Source: Kribbella pratensis
GTDB lineage: Bacteria > Actinomycetota > Actinomycetes > Propionibacteriales > Kribbellaceae
Assembly: GCF_004366075.1 (NCBI RefSeq)
Contig: NZ_SODU01000001.1
Coordinates: 1,819,134-1,883,133 of the forward strand
Reading direction: 5' to 3'
DNA length: 64,000 nucleotides
The translations under genes and the position numbers were made by a program. Under the pieces are notes generated by a model. It was not told the origin of the DNA. It saw nothing but the letters and a program-made list of their open reading frames with translations, and did not search any database. Shown piece by piece: positions 18,279 to 26,507 of the stretch; position 1 is the first letter of the stretch; each line of letters begins with the position of its first letter.

Positions 18279-18467
18279 ACATCGGGCACTGAATATCTGG
18301 CACTGAGATCTACGCCACAGCCCTCTGTAACAAGGCTTCATATTCCGGCAACTGCTGGGCAACATCCGCCTGACAGAGTCTTCCTTGTCAGCAGGTCCGA
18401 CCCTTCACCAGGGGGCCGGAAAGGCTGCGGGTCCGAGCTTTTCACCAGGAAGCTCGGGCCGCCCGTG

Positions 18468-18501
18468 GGGCCCGGCGATTGTCTGAGCGATTGCCGGGCC
18501 C
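18468..18501. terminator. hairpin between convergent PucR and flavoprotein genes
   Basis: GGGCCCGGC and GCCGGGCCC pair over nine bases around a 16-base loop that itself contains GATTGTC...GCGATT. It lies 190 bases after PucR and 37 bases after the flavoprotein end, so it may serve both. Confidence 0.6.
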
Positions 18502-18537
18502 TACGACGTTTGCCGTACGACGTCGCCAAAACCTTGC

Positions 18538-19650
18538 CTAGGACAACCGGTTCACGATGGTGCGGTAGACGCCCGGGAGCGCGGCCGCGGCGGGGACGAT
18601 CCGCGGCGCGAGGAGCGGGCGATTGCGGGCCCACAGCAACGATGCGGTGAGCAGGCGGCATTCCCAGGAGACGCGGCGCCAAGCTGCCTCGTAGTCCTGT
18701 GGGCGGTCGGCGCGGACGCAGTCGACCAGCTCGGCGGAGGTGCGCAACGCGACCGCGATGCCTTCGCCGGTGAGCGCGTCGACGTACCCGGCGGCGTCGC
18801 CGACGAGCAGGACCCGGCCGGCGGTGCGGGCGCTGACGCGTTGACGGAGCGGACCCGCGCCCATCACGGCACTCGCCGCAACCGCACCACGTAACCGGCG
18901 CTTCAGCAGGGGGAAAGCGTCGAGATGTGAGTCGAAGGTGCCGCGCGCGGAGGTGAGGACGGCGACGCCGACGAGATCGTCGGCGACCGGGGTCACGTAG
19001 GCCTCGCCGAGCTTTGACCAGTAGACCTCGACCAGGTCGGTCCAGGGCGAGACAGCGAAGTGCTGGCGGAGTCCGCGCCGCACGCCGCCTGCGGCGCGGT
19101 GCGGCGCGGGAGAAGAAGAGCGGGAGAGCGGTTGGGACGATTGCCAGCGACCGAGTTGGCGGATCGGTGAGTGGGGACCGAGTTGGCGGATGGGTGAGTG
19201 GAGACCGAGTTGGCGGCGGATGGGTGAGTGGAGGCCGTCGGCGGCGGCCAGGTAGCGGGCGGTCACGCCGGCGGCGGTGACGGAGGTGGTGTTCTGCGTG
19301 ATGGGACCGACCCGGGCGCGAAGGACCGGAACATCTAGCGCTGCTAGCCGGGACATCAGCGCGGCGTGCAGCGTCGTACGGCGTACTCCGAGGCCCGGAC
19401 CAGCAGCGAAACGGGCGTCGACGCTGTGTCGTCCGTCGAGATAGCGAATGCCGTGGAACGGACGGCCGGAAAGTTCCACGCCCAACCGCTCGAGGTAGGA
19501 CACGGCACTGTGGGCGATGCCCTCACCGCACGCCTTGTCGATCGGCGCCGAGCGCGGCTCGACCACGACAACCGACAATCCCGCGAGCGCAGCGCGGATC
19601 GCGGTGGCTGCGCCTGCTGGACCGCTACCAGCTACCAGAAGATCGATCAC
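18538..19650 (-). CDS. FAD-dependent oxidoreductase of the geranylgeranyl reductase/SrsC type
   Basis: The start is the GTG at 19650, overlapping the stop of the methyltransferase by four bases (GTGA), giving 370 residues. The frame is open further upstream but that part is antisense noise. It begins VIDLLVAGSGPAGAATAI, the GxGxxG FAD fold, with the family motif KACGEGIAHSAV and the second FAD motif GRVLLVGDAAGYVDALTGEG. In srsABC-like phenolic-lipid operons a flavoprotein at this place hydroxylates the resorcinol ring. An unusual feature is three tandem copies of a nine-residue unit (LHSPIRQLG) at about residues 140-166, followed by a Ser/Arg-rich stretch, where related proteins have a short loop. 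Confidence 0.85.
   Translation of the reverse strand: MIDLLVAGSGPAGAATAIRAALAGLSVVVVEPRSAPIDKACGEGIAHSAVSYLERLGVELSGRPFHGIRYLDGRHSVDARFAAGPGLGVRRTTLHAALMSRLAALDVPVLRARVGPITQNTTSVTAAGVTARYLAAADGLHSPIRRQLGLHSPIRQLGPHSPIRQLGRWQSSQPLSRSSSPAPHRAAGGVRRGLRQHFAVSPWTDLVEVYWSKLGEAYVTPVADDLVGVAVLTSARGTFDSHLDAFPLLKRRLRGAVAASAVMGAGPLRQRVSARTAGRVLLVGDAAGYVDALTGEGIAVALRTSAELVDCVRADRPQDYEAAWRRVSWECRLLTASLLWARNRPLLAPRIVPAAAALPGVYRTIVNRLS
19151..19234. repeat. 27-bp tandem repeat inside the flavoprotein gene (3 units)
   Basis: The plus strand reads CCGAGTTGGCGGAT...GGTGAGTGG three times with starts at 19151, 19178 and 19205, a period of 27 bases; the third unit has three extra bases. Each unit keeps the frame and encodes HSPIRQLG with small changes. 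This looks like a recent in-frame slippage expansion. Confidence 0.85.
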
Positions 19651-20165
19651 GTCACCAGCGCGGACTTCAACGCGGCCTCCTCGGCGCGGATGCGGACGGC
19701 CAGCAGCGGGATGTTCAGCAAGGTGAACACCACCGCAGTCACCCACGCCGTGTGCACCAGCGGCAAGGCGATTCCCTCCGCCACGACCGCGACGTAGTTC
19801 GGGTGCCGGATCCACCGGTAGGGGCCACGTGCAACCAGCCGGAGACCCGGTACGACGATCACCCGCGTGTTCCACTGATGACCCAGCACCGTGATGCACC
19901 ACCAGCGCAGTCCCTGCGCCAGCAGCACGACCACGAACATCGTCCAACCGAGCCACGGAACGAACGGCCGGTGCAGCGCCTCCACCATGCACGCCGCCAG
20001 CAACAACGTGTGCAGCGCGACCATGAACGGATAGTGCCGACGCCCCGACTCGACGCCGCCCTGCGCGAAGCTCCACTTCGCGTTGCGCAGCGACACGACC
20101 AGCTCGGCCACCCGCTCAGCAGCGACGAGCAGCACCAACCCCAGATACCAGCCGTACATCACCAC
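19647..20165 (-). CDS. isoprenylcysteine carboxyl methyltransferase (ICMT)-like membrane protein
   Basis: The protein has 172 residues with four to five hydrophobic segments. The SAM-binding family motif is seen in PGLRLVARGPYRWIRHPNY, followed by EGIALPLVHTAWVTAVVF. Bacterial ICMT-like enzymes beside type III PKS genes (SrsB type) methylate the phenolic product. It overlaps the PKS stop by seven bases and the flavoprotein start by four, so the three form one coupled operon. Confidence 0.85.
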   Translation of the reverse strand: MVMYGWYLGLVLLVAAERVAELVVSLRNAKWSFAQGGVESGRRHYPFMVALHTLLLAACMVEALHRPFVPWLGWTMFVVVLLAQGLRWWCITVLGHQWNTRVIVVPGLRLVARGPYRWIRHPNYVAVVAEGIALPLVHTAWVTAVVFTLLNIPLLAVRIRAEEAALKSALVT

Positions 20166-21205
20166 TCCATCAGCACGAGCTCGGAACAGAAACCAGGACC
20201 CATCGCCAGCAACACCCCAGGACCTGCAGGATCCAGCCTCATGGTGTCACCGAGGACGTGCAGCACCGAGGACGACGACAGGTTGCCGACCGCGTCGAGC
20301 GACTTCCACGTCAGTTCGAGCGCGCCCGGCCGCAACGACAACGTCTCCGCCACCGCCTCCAGCACCTTCGGCCCGCCCGGATGACTCACCCACGTCCCGA
20401 TGTCCGGAACGGTCAGCCCGTGATCCCCGAGGAACCCGCGCACGTCATCACCCAGGTACTGGCGCACCACCTCGGGTACGTCGGCTCCGAGCACGATCCG
20501 GAACCCGCCCGACCCGACATCCCACCCCATCACCCGCTCCGAGTCCGGGTAGAGCCGCGAACGCGTCGCCACCACGGACGGGCCCGACGCCGCCGGATGT
20601 TCCGACCCCGTCAGCACCACAGCCGCCGCGCCGTCCCCGAACAACGCGCCGCCCACCAGGTTCGGCAACGACGAGTCGTCCCGCTGCAACGTCAACGAAC
20701 ACAACTCCACCGACAGCAGTACGGCGACATGCTTCGGCCACGCCTTCAAGTAGTCATGCAGCCGCGCGATCCCCGCCGCTCCCCCGACACACCCCAGCCC
20801 GAACAGCGGCAGCCGCTTCACGTCCTCCCGCATCCCCAGCCGCATCGCCACCCGCGCATCGATCGACGGCGCCGCGACCCCGGTCACCGTCGTGAACATC
20901 AGTACGTCGACATCGTCGAGCGTCAGCCCCGCGTCCTTCACCGCGCCCGCGACCGCCTCGGCACCGAGGTCGACGGCCGCCGCGATCCACGCGTCGTTCG
21001 CCTCGCCGAAGTCCTTGAGTACGGCGTACCGCTCGAGCGGCAGCGCGAGATGCCGATACGAGACTCCCGCGTTCGCGTGCAGCCGGCGGAGCAACGCCGT
21101 ACCGCGGCCGTCCGGGAGACAGATCGACTCGAACGCGGCCGTGAGCTCGGACTGCGGATACCGGTACGGCGGAAGCGCGGGCCGGACCGCTGCGATCCGC
21201 GTCAT
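20159..21205 (-). CDS. type III polyketide synthase (chalcone/stilbene-synthase family)
   Basis: With the ATG at 21205 the protein has 348 residues, the family's usual length. The catalytic triad is visible: Cys in LFGLGCVGGAAG, His in TWVSHPGGPKVL and Asn in LDAVGNLSSSSV. The enzyme extends an acyl-CoA starter with malonyl-CoA and cyclises it. With the ICMT-like and flavoprotein genes downstream it resembles srsABC of Streptomyces griseus, which makes methylated alkylresorcinols and alkylquinones. The starter chain length cannot be read from the sequence. The start is only 18 bases from the divergent UbiA start. Confidence 0.9.
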   Translation of the reverse strand: MTRIAAVRPALPPYRYPQSELTAAFESICLPDGRGTALLRRLHANAGVSYRHLALPLERYAVLKDFGEANDAWIAAAVDLGAEAVAGAVKDAGLTLDDVDVLMFTTVTGVAAPSIDARVAMRLGMREDVKRLPLFGLGCVGGAAGIARLHDYLKAWPKHVAVLLSVELCSLTLQRDDSSLPNLVGGALFGDGAAAVVLTGSEHPAASGPSVVATRSRLYPDSERVMGWDVGSGGFRIVLGADVPEVVRQYLGDDVRGFLGDHGLTVPDIGTWVSHPGGPKVLEAVAETLSLRPGALELTWKSLDAVGNLSSSSVLHVLGDTMRLDPAGPGVLLAMGPGFCSELVLMEW

Positions 21206-21223
21206 CGTGGCATCGTTGTGTCG

Positions 21224-22036
21224 GTGAGAGCGCTGCGGACCGTCAAGGGTCTGGCTCTCGCGTGCCACCCGGGCCCGACCGTCGCGGTCACCGCGCTGGT
21301 CACCGCCGTCGCGTGGTCGGCCGGGCGAAGTCCGGCCGGGTGTCTCCTCGTCGCAGCAACGATCCTCACCGGCCACCTCTCGATCGGCTGGAGCAATGAC
21401 GCGATAGATGCCGCCCGCGACACCATTGTGAACCGCCGGGACAAGCCAGTGGTGCGTGGACTGGTGAGTCGCCGGACGCTCGCGGTCGGCGCGGGCGTGA
21501 TGCTGGTCGTCACCGTTCCCGTCTCCCTCGCCAACGGTTTCGCGTCCGGATTGATGCACCTGCTGTTCGTCGCCTGCGCCTGGGCGTACAACCTGGGCCT
21601 CAAGTCGACCGTGATCTCGTGGCTCCCGTACGCCGTCGCGTTCGGCGGACTGCCCTCGTTCGTGACGCTCGGCACCGCGCAGGTCTGGGCTCCGTGGTGG
21701 GCGACCGCGGCGGGGGCCCTCCTGGGGATCGGTGCCCATCTGGCAAACGTCGTACCCGATCTCGCCGACGACCTGGCCACCGGTGTCCGCGGCTGGCCGC
21801 AACGCCTCGGCCGCTACGCCCGCCTCGTCGCACCGCTGCCGTTGGCGACAGCAACCGGTCTCCTGGTCATCGCGCCGTCCGGAGCGATCGGCATCATCGG
21901 CTGGATCGCCCTCGCAGTCGTCGCCGCCCTCCTGACCACGATCCTCCTGTGGCGCAGCGCCCCCTTCCTCATCACGATCGCCATCGCCGCGGTCAGCATC
22001 ATCTCGCTCGTACTGCGCGGAGACGCACTCGTCTAG
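21224..22036 (+). CDS. UbiA-family prenyltransferase
   Basis: Taking the GTG at 21224 gives 270 residues; another in-frame GTG lies at 21218. About eight membrane segments are present. The two Asp-rich motifs of UbiA are NDAIDAARD, in the segment GWSNDAIDAARDTIVNRRDK, and PDLADDLATG. It transfers a prenyl group to an aromatic acceptor in the membrane. It is divergent from the type III PKS operon with almost no space between, suggesting it prenylates that cluster's phenolic product. This link is inferred from position. Confidence 0.86.
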   Translation: MRALRTVKGLALACHPGPTVAVTALVTAVAWSAGRSPAGCLLVAATILTGHLSIGWSNDAIDAARDTIVNRRDKPVVRGLVSRRTLAVGAGVMLVVTVPVSLANGFASGLMHLLFVACAWAYNLGLKSTVISWLPYAVAFGGLPSFVTLGTAQVWAPWWATAAGALLGIGAHLANVVPDLADDLATGVRGWPQRLGRYARLVAPLPLATATGLLVIAPSGAIGIIGWIALAVVAALLTTILLWRSAPFLITIAIAAVSIISLVLRGDALV

Positions 22037-22139
22037 CTGCAGCTCGACAGTACGTATACGCCCACTACGCCGGATCGGCTGTCCTGCTGAGCGTGAGCGC
22101 GGCCGCGCCGACGGGCTACCTCCTGTCGAGCTGCCGATC

Positions 22140-23012
22140 TCATCCGGCGTCGGGCTTGAGTGGGGCGTTGCTGCCGAGGATGGCGGCCGTCAACGCCTCG
22201 GCGGGTTCTTTCGCGGCGCGGGGGTTGGTGATGAGGACCAGGTCGATGGAGGGGAGCTCGGGCAGGCCGGCGCTCGGGGGTGGCTCGACCAGGTCGGCGG
22301 GCATCAGGGAGCGGGCGAAGATCGCGATCCCGAGGCCGGCGCGGACAGCGGCGAGTACGCCGTTGACGCCGCGGACGATGCACGTGATCCGGCAGGTGCG
22401 GCCGGCCTGCTCGAGCGACTGCACACCGAGCGACCGGCTCAACGACGGCGCCTGGTACGCGACCAGCGGGACCGGGACGTCGGGCGCGATCCGGGTCCCG
22501 GCGATCCCGGCCCAGACCATCGGGTCCCGTCGTACCAGCCGGCCGTTCGGCTCGTAGCCGCCGCCGGCGCCATGCTTCACGTAGGCCAGGTCCAGGTGGC
22601 CGGACTCGACCCGGCGGAGCAGATTCGGGCTCTGGGCAACGGTCAGTTCCAGGTCGATCCGTGGGTACAGCTGGCGGAAGTCGCGGAGGATCTTCGGCAG
22701 CGGTGTGAGCGCCAGGTCGTCGGTCACGCCGAACCGCAGCCGGCCGCGCAACTCCGAGCCGGTGAAGTACCCGGCAGCCTCCTCGTGCGCGGCCAGGATG
22801 GTCCGGGCGAACCCGGCCATCGCCTCGCCGTCCGCGGTCAGCGTGACTGTGCGCGTGTCGCGGACGAACAGCGGCCGTCCGACGGCCGTCTCGAGTTTGC
22901 GGACATGTTGACTCACCGTCGGCTGCCGGATGCCCAGCCGCTCGGCCGCCTGGGTAAAGCTGAGCGACTGAGCGACGGCGAGGAACGTCCGCAGCTGGTC
23001 CGGGTCGTACAT
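22140..23012 (-). CDS. LysR-family transcriptional regulator
   Basis: The start is the ATG at 23012, preceded by GGAAGG, giving 290 residues. The N-terminal winged helix-turn-helix is classical: FTQAAERLGIRQPTVSQHV. The effector domain follows from GRLRFGVTDDLALTPLPK. The frame is open far upstream, but that part is antisense to the transporter. It is divergent from the MFS transporter, which it probably controls in response to a transported compound. Confidence 0.9.
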   Translation of the reverse strand: MYDPDQLRTFLAVAQSLSFTQAAERLGIRQPTVSQHVRKLETAVGRPLFVRDTRTVTLTADGEAMAGFARTILAAHEEAAGYFTGSELRGRLRFGVTDDLALTPLPKILRDFRQLYPRIDLELTVAQSPNLLRRVESGHLDLAYVKHGAGGGYEPNGRLVRRDPMVWAGIAGTRIAPDVPVPLVAYQAPSLSRSLGVQSLEQAGRTCRITCIVRGVNGVLAAVRAGLGIAIFARSLMPADLVEPPPSAGLPELPSIDLVLITNPRAAKEPAEALTAAILGSNAPLKPDAG

Positions 23013-23135
23013 CGATATCCTTCCCATAACGTGGCGCAATAAGACTAATAGGAGTAATTCGCTGGGGGAATTCAGCACCCAACCCTGAGGATGGACATGT
23101 CCTCCCCTGACCAGCCACTCGTGTAGGGATTGCTC

Positions 23136-24665
23136 TTGACCTCCCGGGCCACCGGTACTGTCCCGTCCACCGACTTCCATCTCCACCGCACCACCGACTC
23201 CACCAAGCTCCGGGAGACGCAAGCGCGCCGGCCCGGCTTCAAGGACACCTTCAGCGCACTGCGGGTCCGCAACTTCCGCCTCCTGGTCAGCGGACTGCTG
23301 GTCAGCTCGACCGGCGGCTGGATCCAGCGCATCGCCCAGGACTGGCTGGTGCTCACGCTCACCGGCAGCGCCACCGCGGTCGGCATCACGACCGCGCTGC
23401 AGTTCCTCCCCACCCTCGTGCTCGGTCTGTTCGGCGGCGTGATCGCGGACCGGTTCCCGAAGCGGAAGATCCTGCTGGTCACGCAGATCACGATGGGCAC
23501 CTGTGCCGGCGTCCTCGCCCTGACCGCCTTCACCGGTCACGTCCAGGTCTGGCACGTCTACACGATGGCCTTCGTCCTCGGTCTCGCGACAGCCGTCGAC
23601 AACCCGACCCGGCAGTCGTTCGTCACCGAGCTCGTCCCGCGCGACACGGTCCGGAACGCGATCAGCATGGTGTCGTCGACGTTCCAGCTCGGCAGCCTGA
23701 TCGGCCCCGCGCTCGGCGGTGTGCTGCTCGGCACGATCGGCGCGGGCTGGGCGTTCGCGCTCAACGGGCTGACGTTCTTCGCGTCGATCAGCGCGCTGCT
23801 GCGGATGCGCGAGAGCGAGATGCCCGGGTTCCACGCGGCCCGCAAGGCGAGCGCCGGGATGCGGATCCGCGACGGGCTGCGCGACGGCGTCCGGTACGCG
23901 TTCCACGAGCCGGCCGTCCGCTGGGCGATCGCGCTGGTCGGCATCTACGGGATGTTCTGCATCAGCCTGCCAGTGACGCTGACCGCGTTCGCCGACCGCG
24001 TCTTCCACACCGGCGCTTCGGGGTACGGCGTACTGAACTCGGTCGTCGCGTTCGGGGCCCTGGCAGGCGCCCTGCTCTCGGCCCGCCGCGTCCGGCCGAC
24101 CCGCCTGCGGAACCTGATCGGTATCGCGTGCCTGCTCACGATCACCGAGGTACTGGCCGCGATCCAGCCCTCGTTGTGGACGTTCATCCCGGTGCTGGCG
24201 TCGATGGGAATGGCGACGCTGATGTTCCTGACCGCGGCCCAGTCGATGGTCCAGCTGACCACGCCGGACGGCCTGCGCGGCCGGGTGTCCGGGATCTACA
24301 ACCTGGTCTTCATCGGGGGCGGCGCGATCGGCGGGCCGCTCGTCGGGTTCCTGGCCCAGCACTTCGGCGCCCGCTCGGCGCTGATGCTCGCAGGTCTGGT
24401 CCCCGCGGTGGCGACGGTCGCGATCGGCCTCCGGCTGCGGCGCGACGGCCAACTCCGGCTGGTACTGGTCCGGACCCGCTCCCCGTGGCACCAGGTCCCG
24501 ATCCGCGTGAACCTGCAGCCGGCCGACATCCAACTGTCGGCCCCGGAGAGCGCGCCGATCCGCAGCCGCACGTCTCGCCCGTTCGTCCTCGGTCGGCGGC
24601 AGCACGCGCGCATGGACTCCCACGCCCGTCCCGTCCGCGCCCGCCGCCGCCCCCAGCACCACTGA
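23136..24665 (+). CDS. MFS exporter (MFS_3/enterobactin-exporter-like)
   Basis: About 509 residues from the TTG at 23136, which has AGGGA seven bases upstream; a TTG at 23130 is also possible. Twelve membrane segments begin near LRVRNFRLLVSGLLVSSTGG, a start typical of the MFS_3 group. The MFS loop motif appears as GVIADRFPKRKIL. The C-terminal 80 residues are basic and Pro-rich. It probably exports a small molecule, under control of the divergent LysR gene. Confidence 0.88.
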   Translation: MTSRATGTVPSTDFHLHRTTDSTKLRETQARRPGFKDTFSALRVRNFRLLVSGLLVSSTGGWIQRIAQDWLVLTLTGSATAVGITTALQFLPTLVLGLFGGVIADRFPKRKILLVTQITMGTCAGVLALTAFTGHVQVWHVYTMAFVLGLATAVDNPTRQSFVTELVPRDTVRNAISMVSSTFQLGSLIGPALGGVLLGTIGAGWAFALNGLTFFASISALLRMRESEMPGFHAARKASAGMRIRDGLRDGVRYAFHEPAVRWAIALVGIYGMFCISLPVTLTAFADRVFHTGASGYGVLNSVVAFGALAGALLSARRVRPTRLRNLIGIACLLTITEVLAAIQPSLWTFIPVLASMGMATLMFLTAAQSMVQLTTPDGLRGRVSGIYNLVFIGGGAIGGPLVGFLAQHFGARSALMLAGLVPAVATVAIGLRLRRDGQLRLVLVRTRSPWHQVPIRVNLQPADIQLSAPESAPIRSRTSRPFVLGRRQHARMDSHARPVRARRRPQHH

Positions 24666-24668
24666 ACT

Positions 24669-24709
24669 CCTGGGGCGGGACCGCGCTGCCTTCCCAGTCC
24701 CGCCCCAGG
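24669..24709 (+). terminator. terminator of the MFS gene
   Basis: CCTGGGGCGGGAC and GTCCCGCCCCAGG pair perfectly over 13 bases with a 15-base loop, three bases after the transporter stop codon. Confidence 0.85.
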
Positions 24710-24714
24710 CAACC

Positions 24715-24767
24715 TTGAGCACCCACCAACCATTTCCGAGCAGGAAATTTGGTTGGTGGGTGCTCAA
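24715..24767. repeat. long inverted repeat with CACCAACC arms
   Basis: TTGAGCACCCACCAACCA pairs with TGGTTGGTGGGTGCTCAA across a short AT-containing centre; TTTCC and GGAAA extend the stem after a two-base bulge. It lies between two convergent genes, after a separate terminator. A similar pair of arms occurs at 38122-38210. Confidence 0.8.
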
Positions 24768-24784
24768 AGTCGCCCTTGAACAGG

Positions 24785-24821
24785 CTCGCGCCCCCGGCTG
24801 GATCAGGGCCGAGGGCGCGAG
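24785..24821 (-). terminator. terminator of the lysyl oxidase gene
   Basis: CTCGCGCCC and GGGCGCGAG form a nine-base stem 29 bases after the minus-strand gene that ends at 24850. With the two hairpins before it, this gap holds three successive hairpins. Confidence 0.6.
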
Positions 24822-24849
24822 TGCCGGCGGGCGGGCCGGCTGGGCGGCA

Positions 24850-26301
24850 TCAGGGAGCTTTGATGACGCCGACTGGGGGCACCTGGACGGTGCGGTGGTG
24901 CTTGGTGCCGCCGAGGACCACCTTGCGGAGCGCGACGTTGTTCTTCGTGCTGGCCTCGAACAGGCGGTTCTCCGGGTTGGCCGTGACCTGGACGTAGTAC
25001 GTGCCGTTCGCCAGGTTCGTGATGTCGAAGGACTGACCCGGCAATGTCTGCTCGTAGGTGTCGCCGGAGCCGACGTCGAGGACCTCACGAACGGACAGCG
25101 AGCCGTGGTCGCCGCACGCGGTGTGCAGGTCGGTGTTGCCCGGGTGCCAGTTCGCGTTCTTCACCGTGTAGTCGATGGAGTCTGTCGCGGCCAGGCAGAA
25201 CGCCTCCTTCTGGCTGCGCACCACCTCGGTCTGCTTGGCGTTCAGCAGGCTGTAGCGGGCGAAGTCGGTGAAGTGCCAGTGGTTGTGGCCGTTCCGGCCG
25301 TCCCACTCCAGCGTCCCGGTGGTCTGGTACCCGACCTGCTTGCCCTGCGCGTTGTAGAAGTACTGGTACGCGTCCATCAGGTCCTTGCCCTGTCGCCGGA
25401 ACCCGTCGAGCACCAGCGGCGACGGGCCAGCGTTCCACACGGTCGCCGAGAACTGCAGGAAGTCCTTGTTCGCATCCGGCGTACCTTCGTCGCCCGGCGC
25501 GGCCACGATCCCCCACGCCGGCACTGGGCGCAGGTCCGGCTTCGGGCCCTTCGGAACGCTCGCCTGACCGACCGGACGCGCCGCGTTCGGCCTCGGCCCC
25601 GCCGAACTCGAGCTCACCCACGCGGCCCCCGAGGCGTCGGACTTCTGCACCGTGACGTTCAACTTCACCGACGAGTCCTTCGCGGGGATCTTGAAGAAGT
25701 CCCGGTACGCCTTGTTTACGGTCACCGTCGCCTTGTACTTGCCGACGGCAAGCCGCACCGGCTGCCCGTCGCCGTACGTCCGCGCCGACCACCCGGTCTG
25801 CAGTCCCCAGACCGCACCCTGGGTGAACGGATTCGCGGTACAGCCGTCCGGGTACGGCGAGGTTGCCGGGGCATCCGGACGGGTCCGCGATCCGTCGCCG
25901 TTCAGGCAGACCGCCTGGTCCTTCTCGAGCACCTTCTTGCCAGCGGCGTCGGTCAGCGTGATGTGCAGGAACTTCCCCAGGCCGGAGAAGTCCGTGACAA
26001 GCCCCTTCGGCAACTTGCGGACCGGCTTGCCGTGGACGTACTGCGTCGCGACCACCGGCGAGCTGTACGACGCTCGTGTGGCGCGGATGTCGATCGGCGC
26101 GTTGCCGGCCACCAGATGCGTACTGAGATCCAGGTCGACGCCGTAGTCCTCGACACTGGCCAGAGTGACATCGGTGCCGCCAGCAACCAACTTCAAAGGT
26201 GCCGGCGACGATGCCGCCGACGCCCCGGCGGCCGCGAGTGCGACCAGACCGGCCGCCCCGGCCGCGGCGACCACCGTCCGGCCGAGTTTCCTCGTGTTCA
26301 C
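24850..26301 (-). CDS. secreted lysyl oxidase family protein (copper amine oxidase)
   Basis: The protein has 483 residues with an N-terminal signal peptide ending after GASAASSPAP. The first 230 residues are a beta-rich domain without a recognised family. The C-terminal 220 residues match lysyl oxidase: DLRPVPAWGIV near the start, the copper-binding His cluster GHNHWHFTDFARYSL, and GSGDTYEQTLPGQSFDI with the end NPENRLFEASTKNN. Lysyl oxidases oxidise lysine side chains to aldehydes using copper and a lysine-tyrosyl quinone. A wall- or matrix-modifying role outside the cell is inferred. It is divergent from the GH27 gene. Confidence 0.85.
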   Translation of the reverse strand: MNTRKLGRTVVAAAGAAGLVALAAAGASAASSPAPLKLVAGGTDVTLASVEDYGVDLDLSTHLVAGNAPIDIRATRASYSSPVVATQYVHGKPVRKLPKGLVTDFSGLGKFLHITLTDAAGKKVLEKDQAVCLNGDGSRTRPDAPATSPYPDGCTANPFTQGAVWGLQTGWSARTYGDGQPVRLAVGKYKATVTVNKAYRDFFKIPAKDSSVKLNVTVQKSDASGAAWVSSSSAGPRPNAARPVGQASVPKGPKPDLRPVPAWGIVAAPGDEGTPDANKDFLQFSATVWNAGPSPLVLDGFRRQGKDLMDAYQYFYNAQGKQVGYQTTGTLEWDGRNGHNHWHFTDFARYSLLNAKQTEVVRSQKEAFCLAATDSIDYTVKNANWHPGNTDLHTACGDHGSLSVREVLDVGSGDTYEQTLPGQSFDITNLANGTYYVQVTANPENRLFEASTKNNVALRKVVLGGTKHHRTVQVPPVGVIKAP

Positions 26302-26507
26302 GATGACGGAACCCCCTCCTGCCTCCAGCCGGCATCCTCACGAGCCGGCCTGTTGCTGGTACGACGCCCCGGCCGCGGAGCGAAGTTGATCAAGGTTCCA
26401 TGGCGGTCCTGTCACACGAAGTAACAGGACCTCAATACTTGACTGTGTAAATTAAGCCGACCTAGGCTCGACGACGTCCGCTCACTCCTCCCCCGGAGGA
26501 CGTTTTC

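Noticed and set aside
18538..20076. A longer flavoprotein start at 20076
   Set aside because: The upstream 140 codons are antisense-like in composition and overlap the methyltransferase; the GTG at 19650 matches the FAD fold and gives the typical GTGA overlap.
22140..25088. A 982-codon minus-strand frame covering the LysR gene and extending through the MFS region
   Set aside because: Only the last 290 codons are LysR, and the ATG at 23012 has a good ribosome-binding site. The rest is antisense to the transporter and shows no domain.
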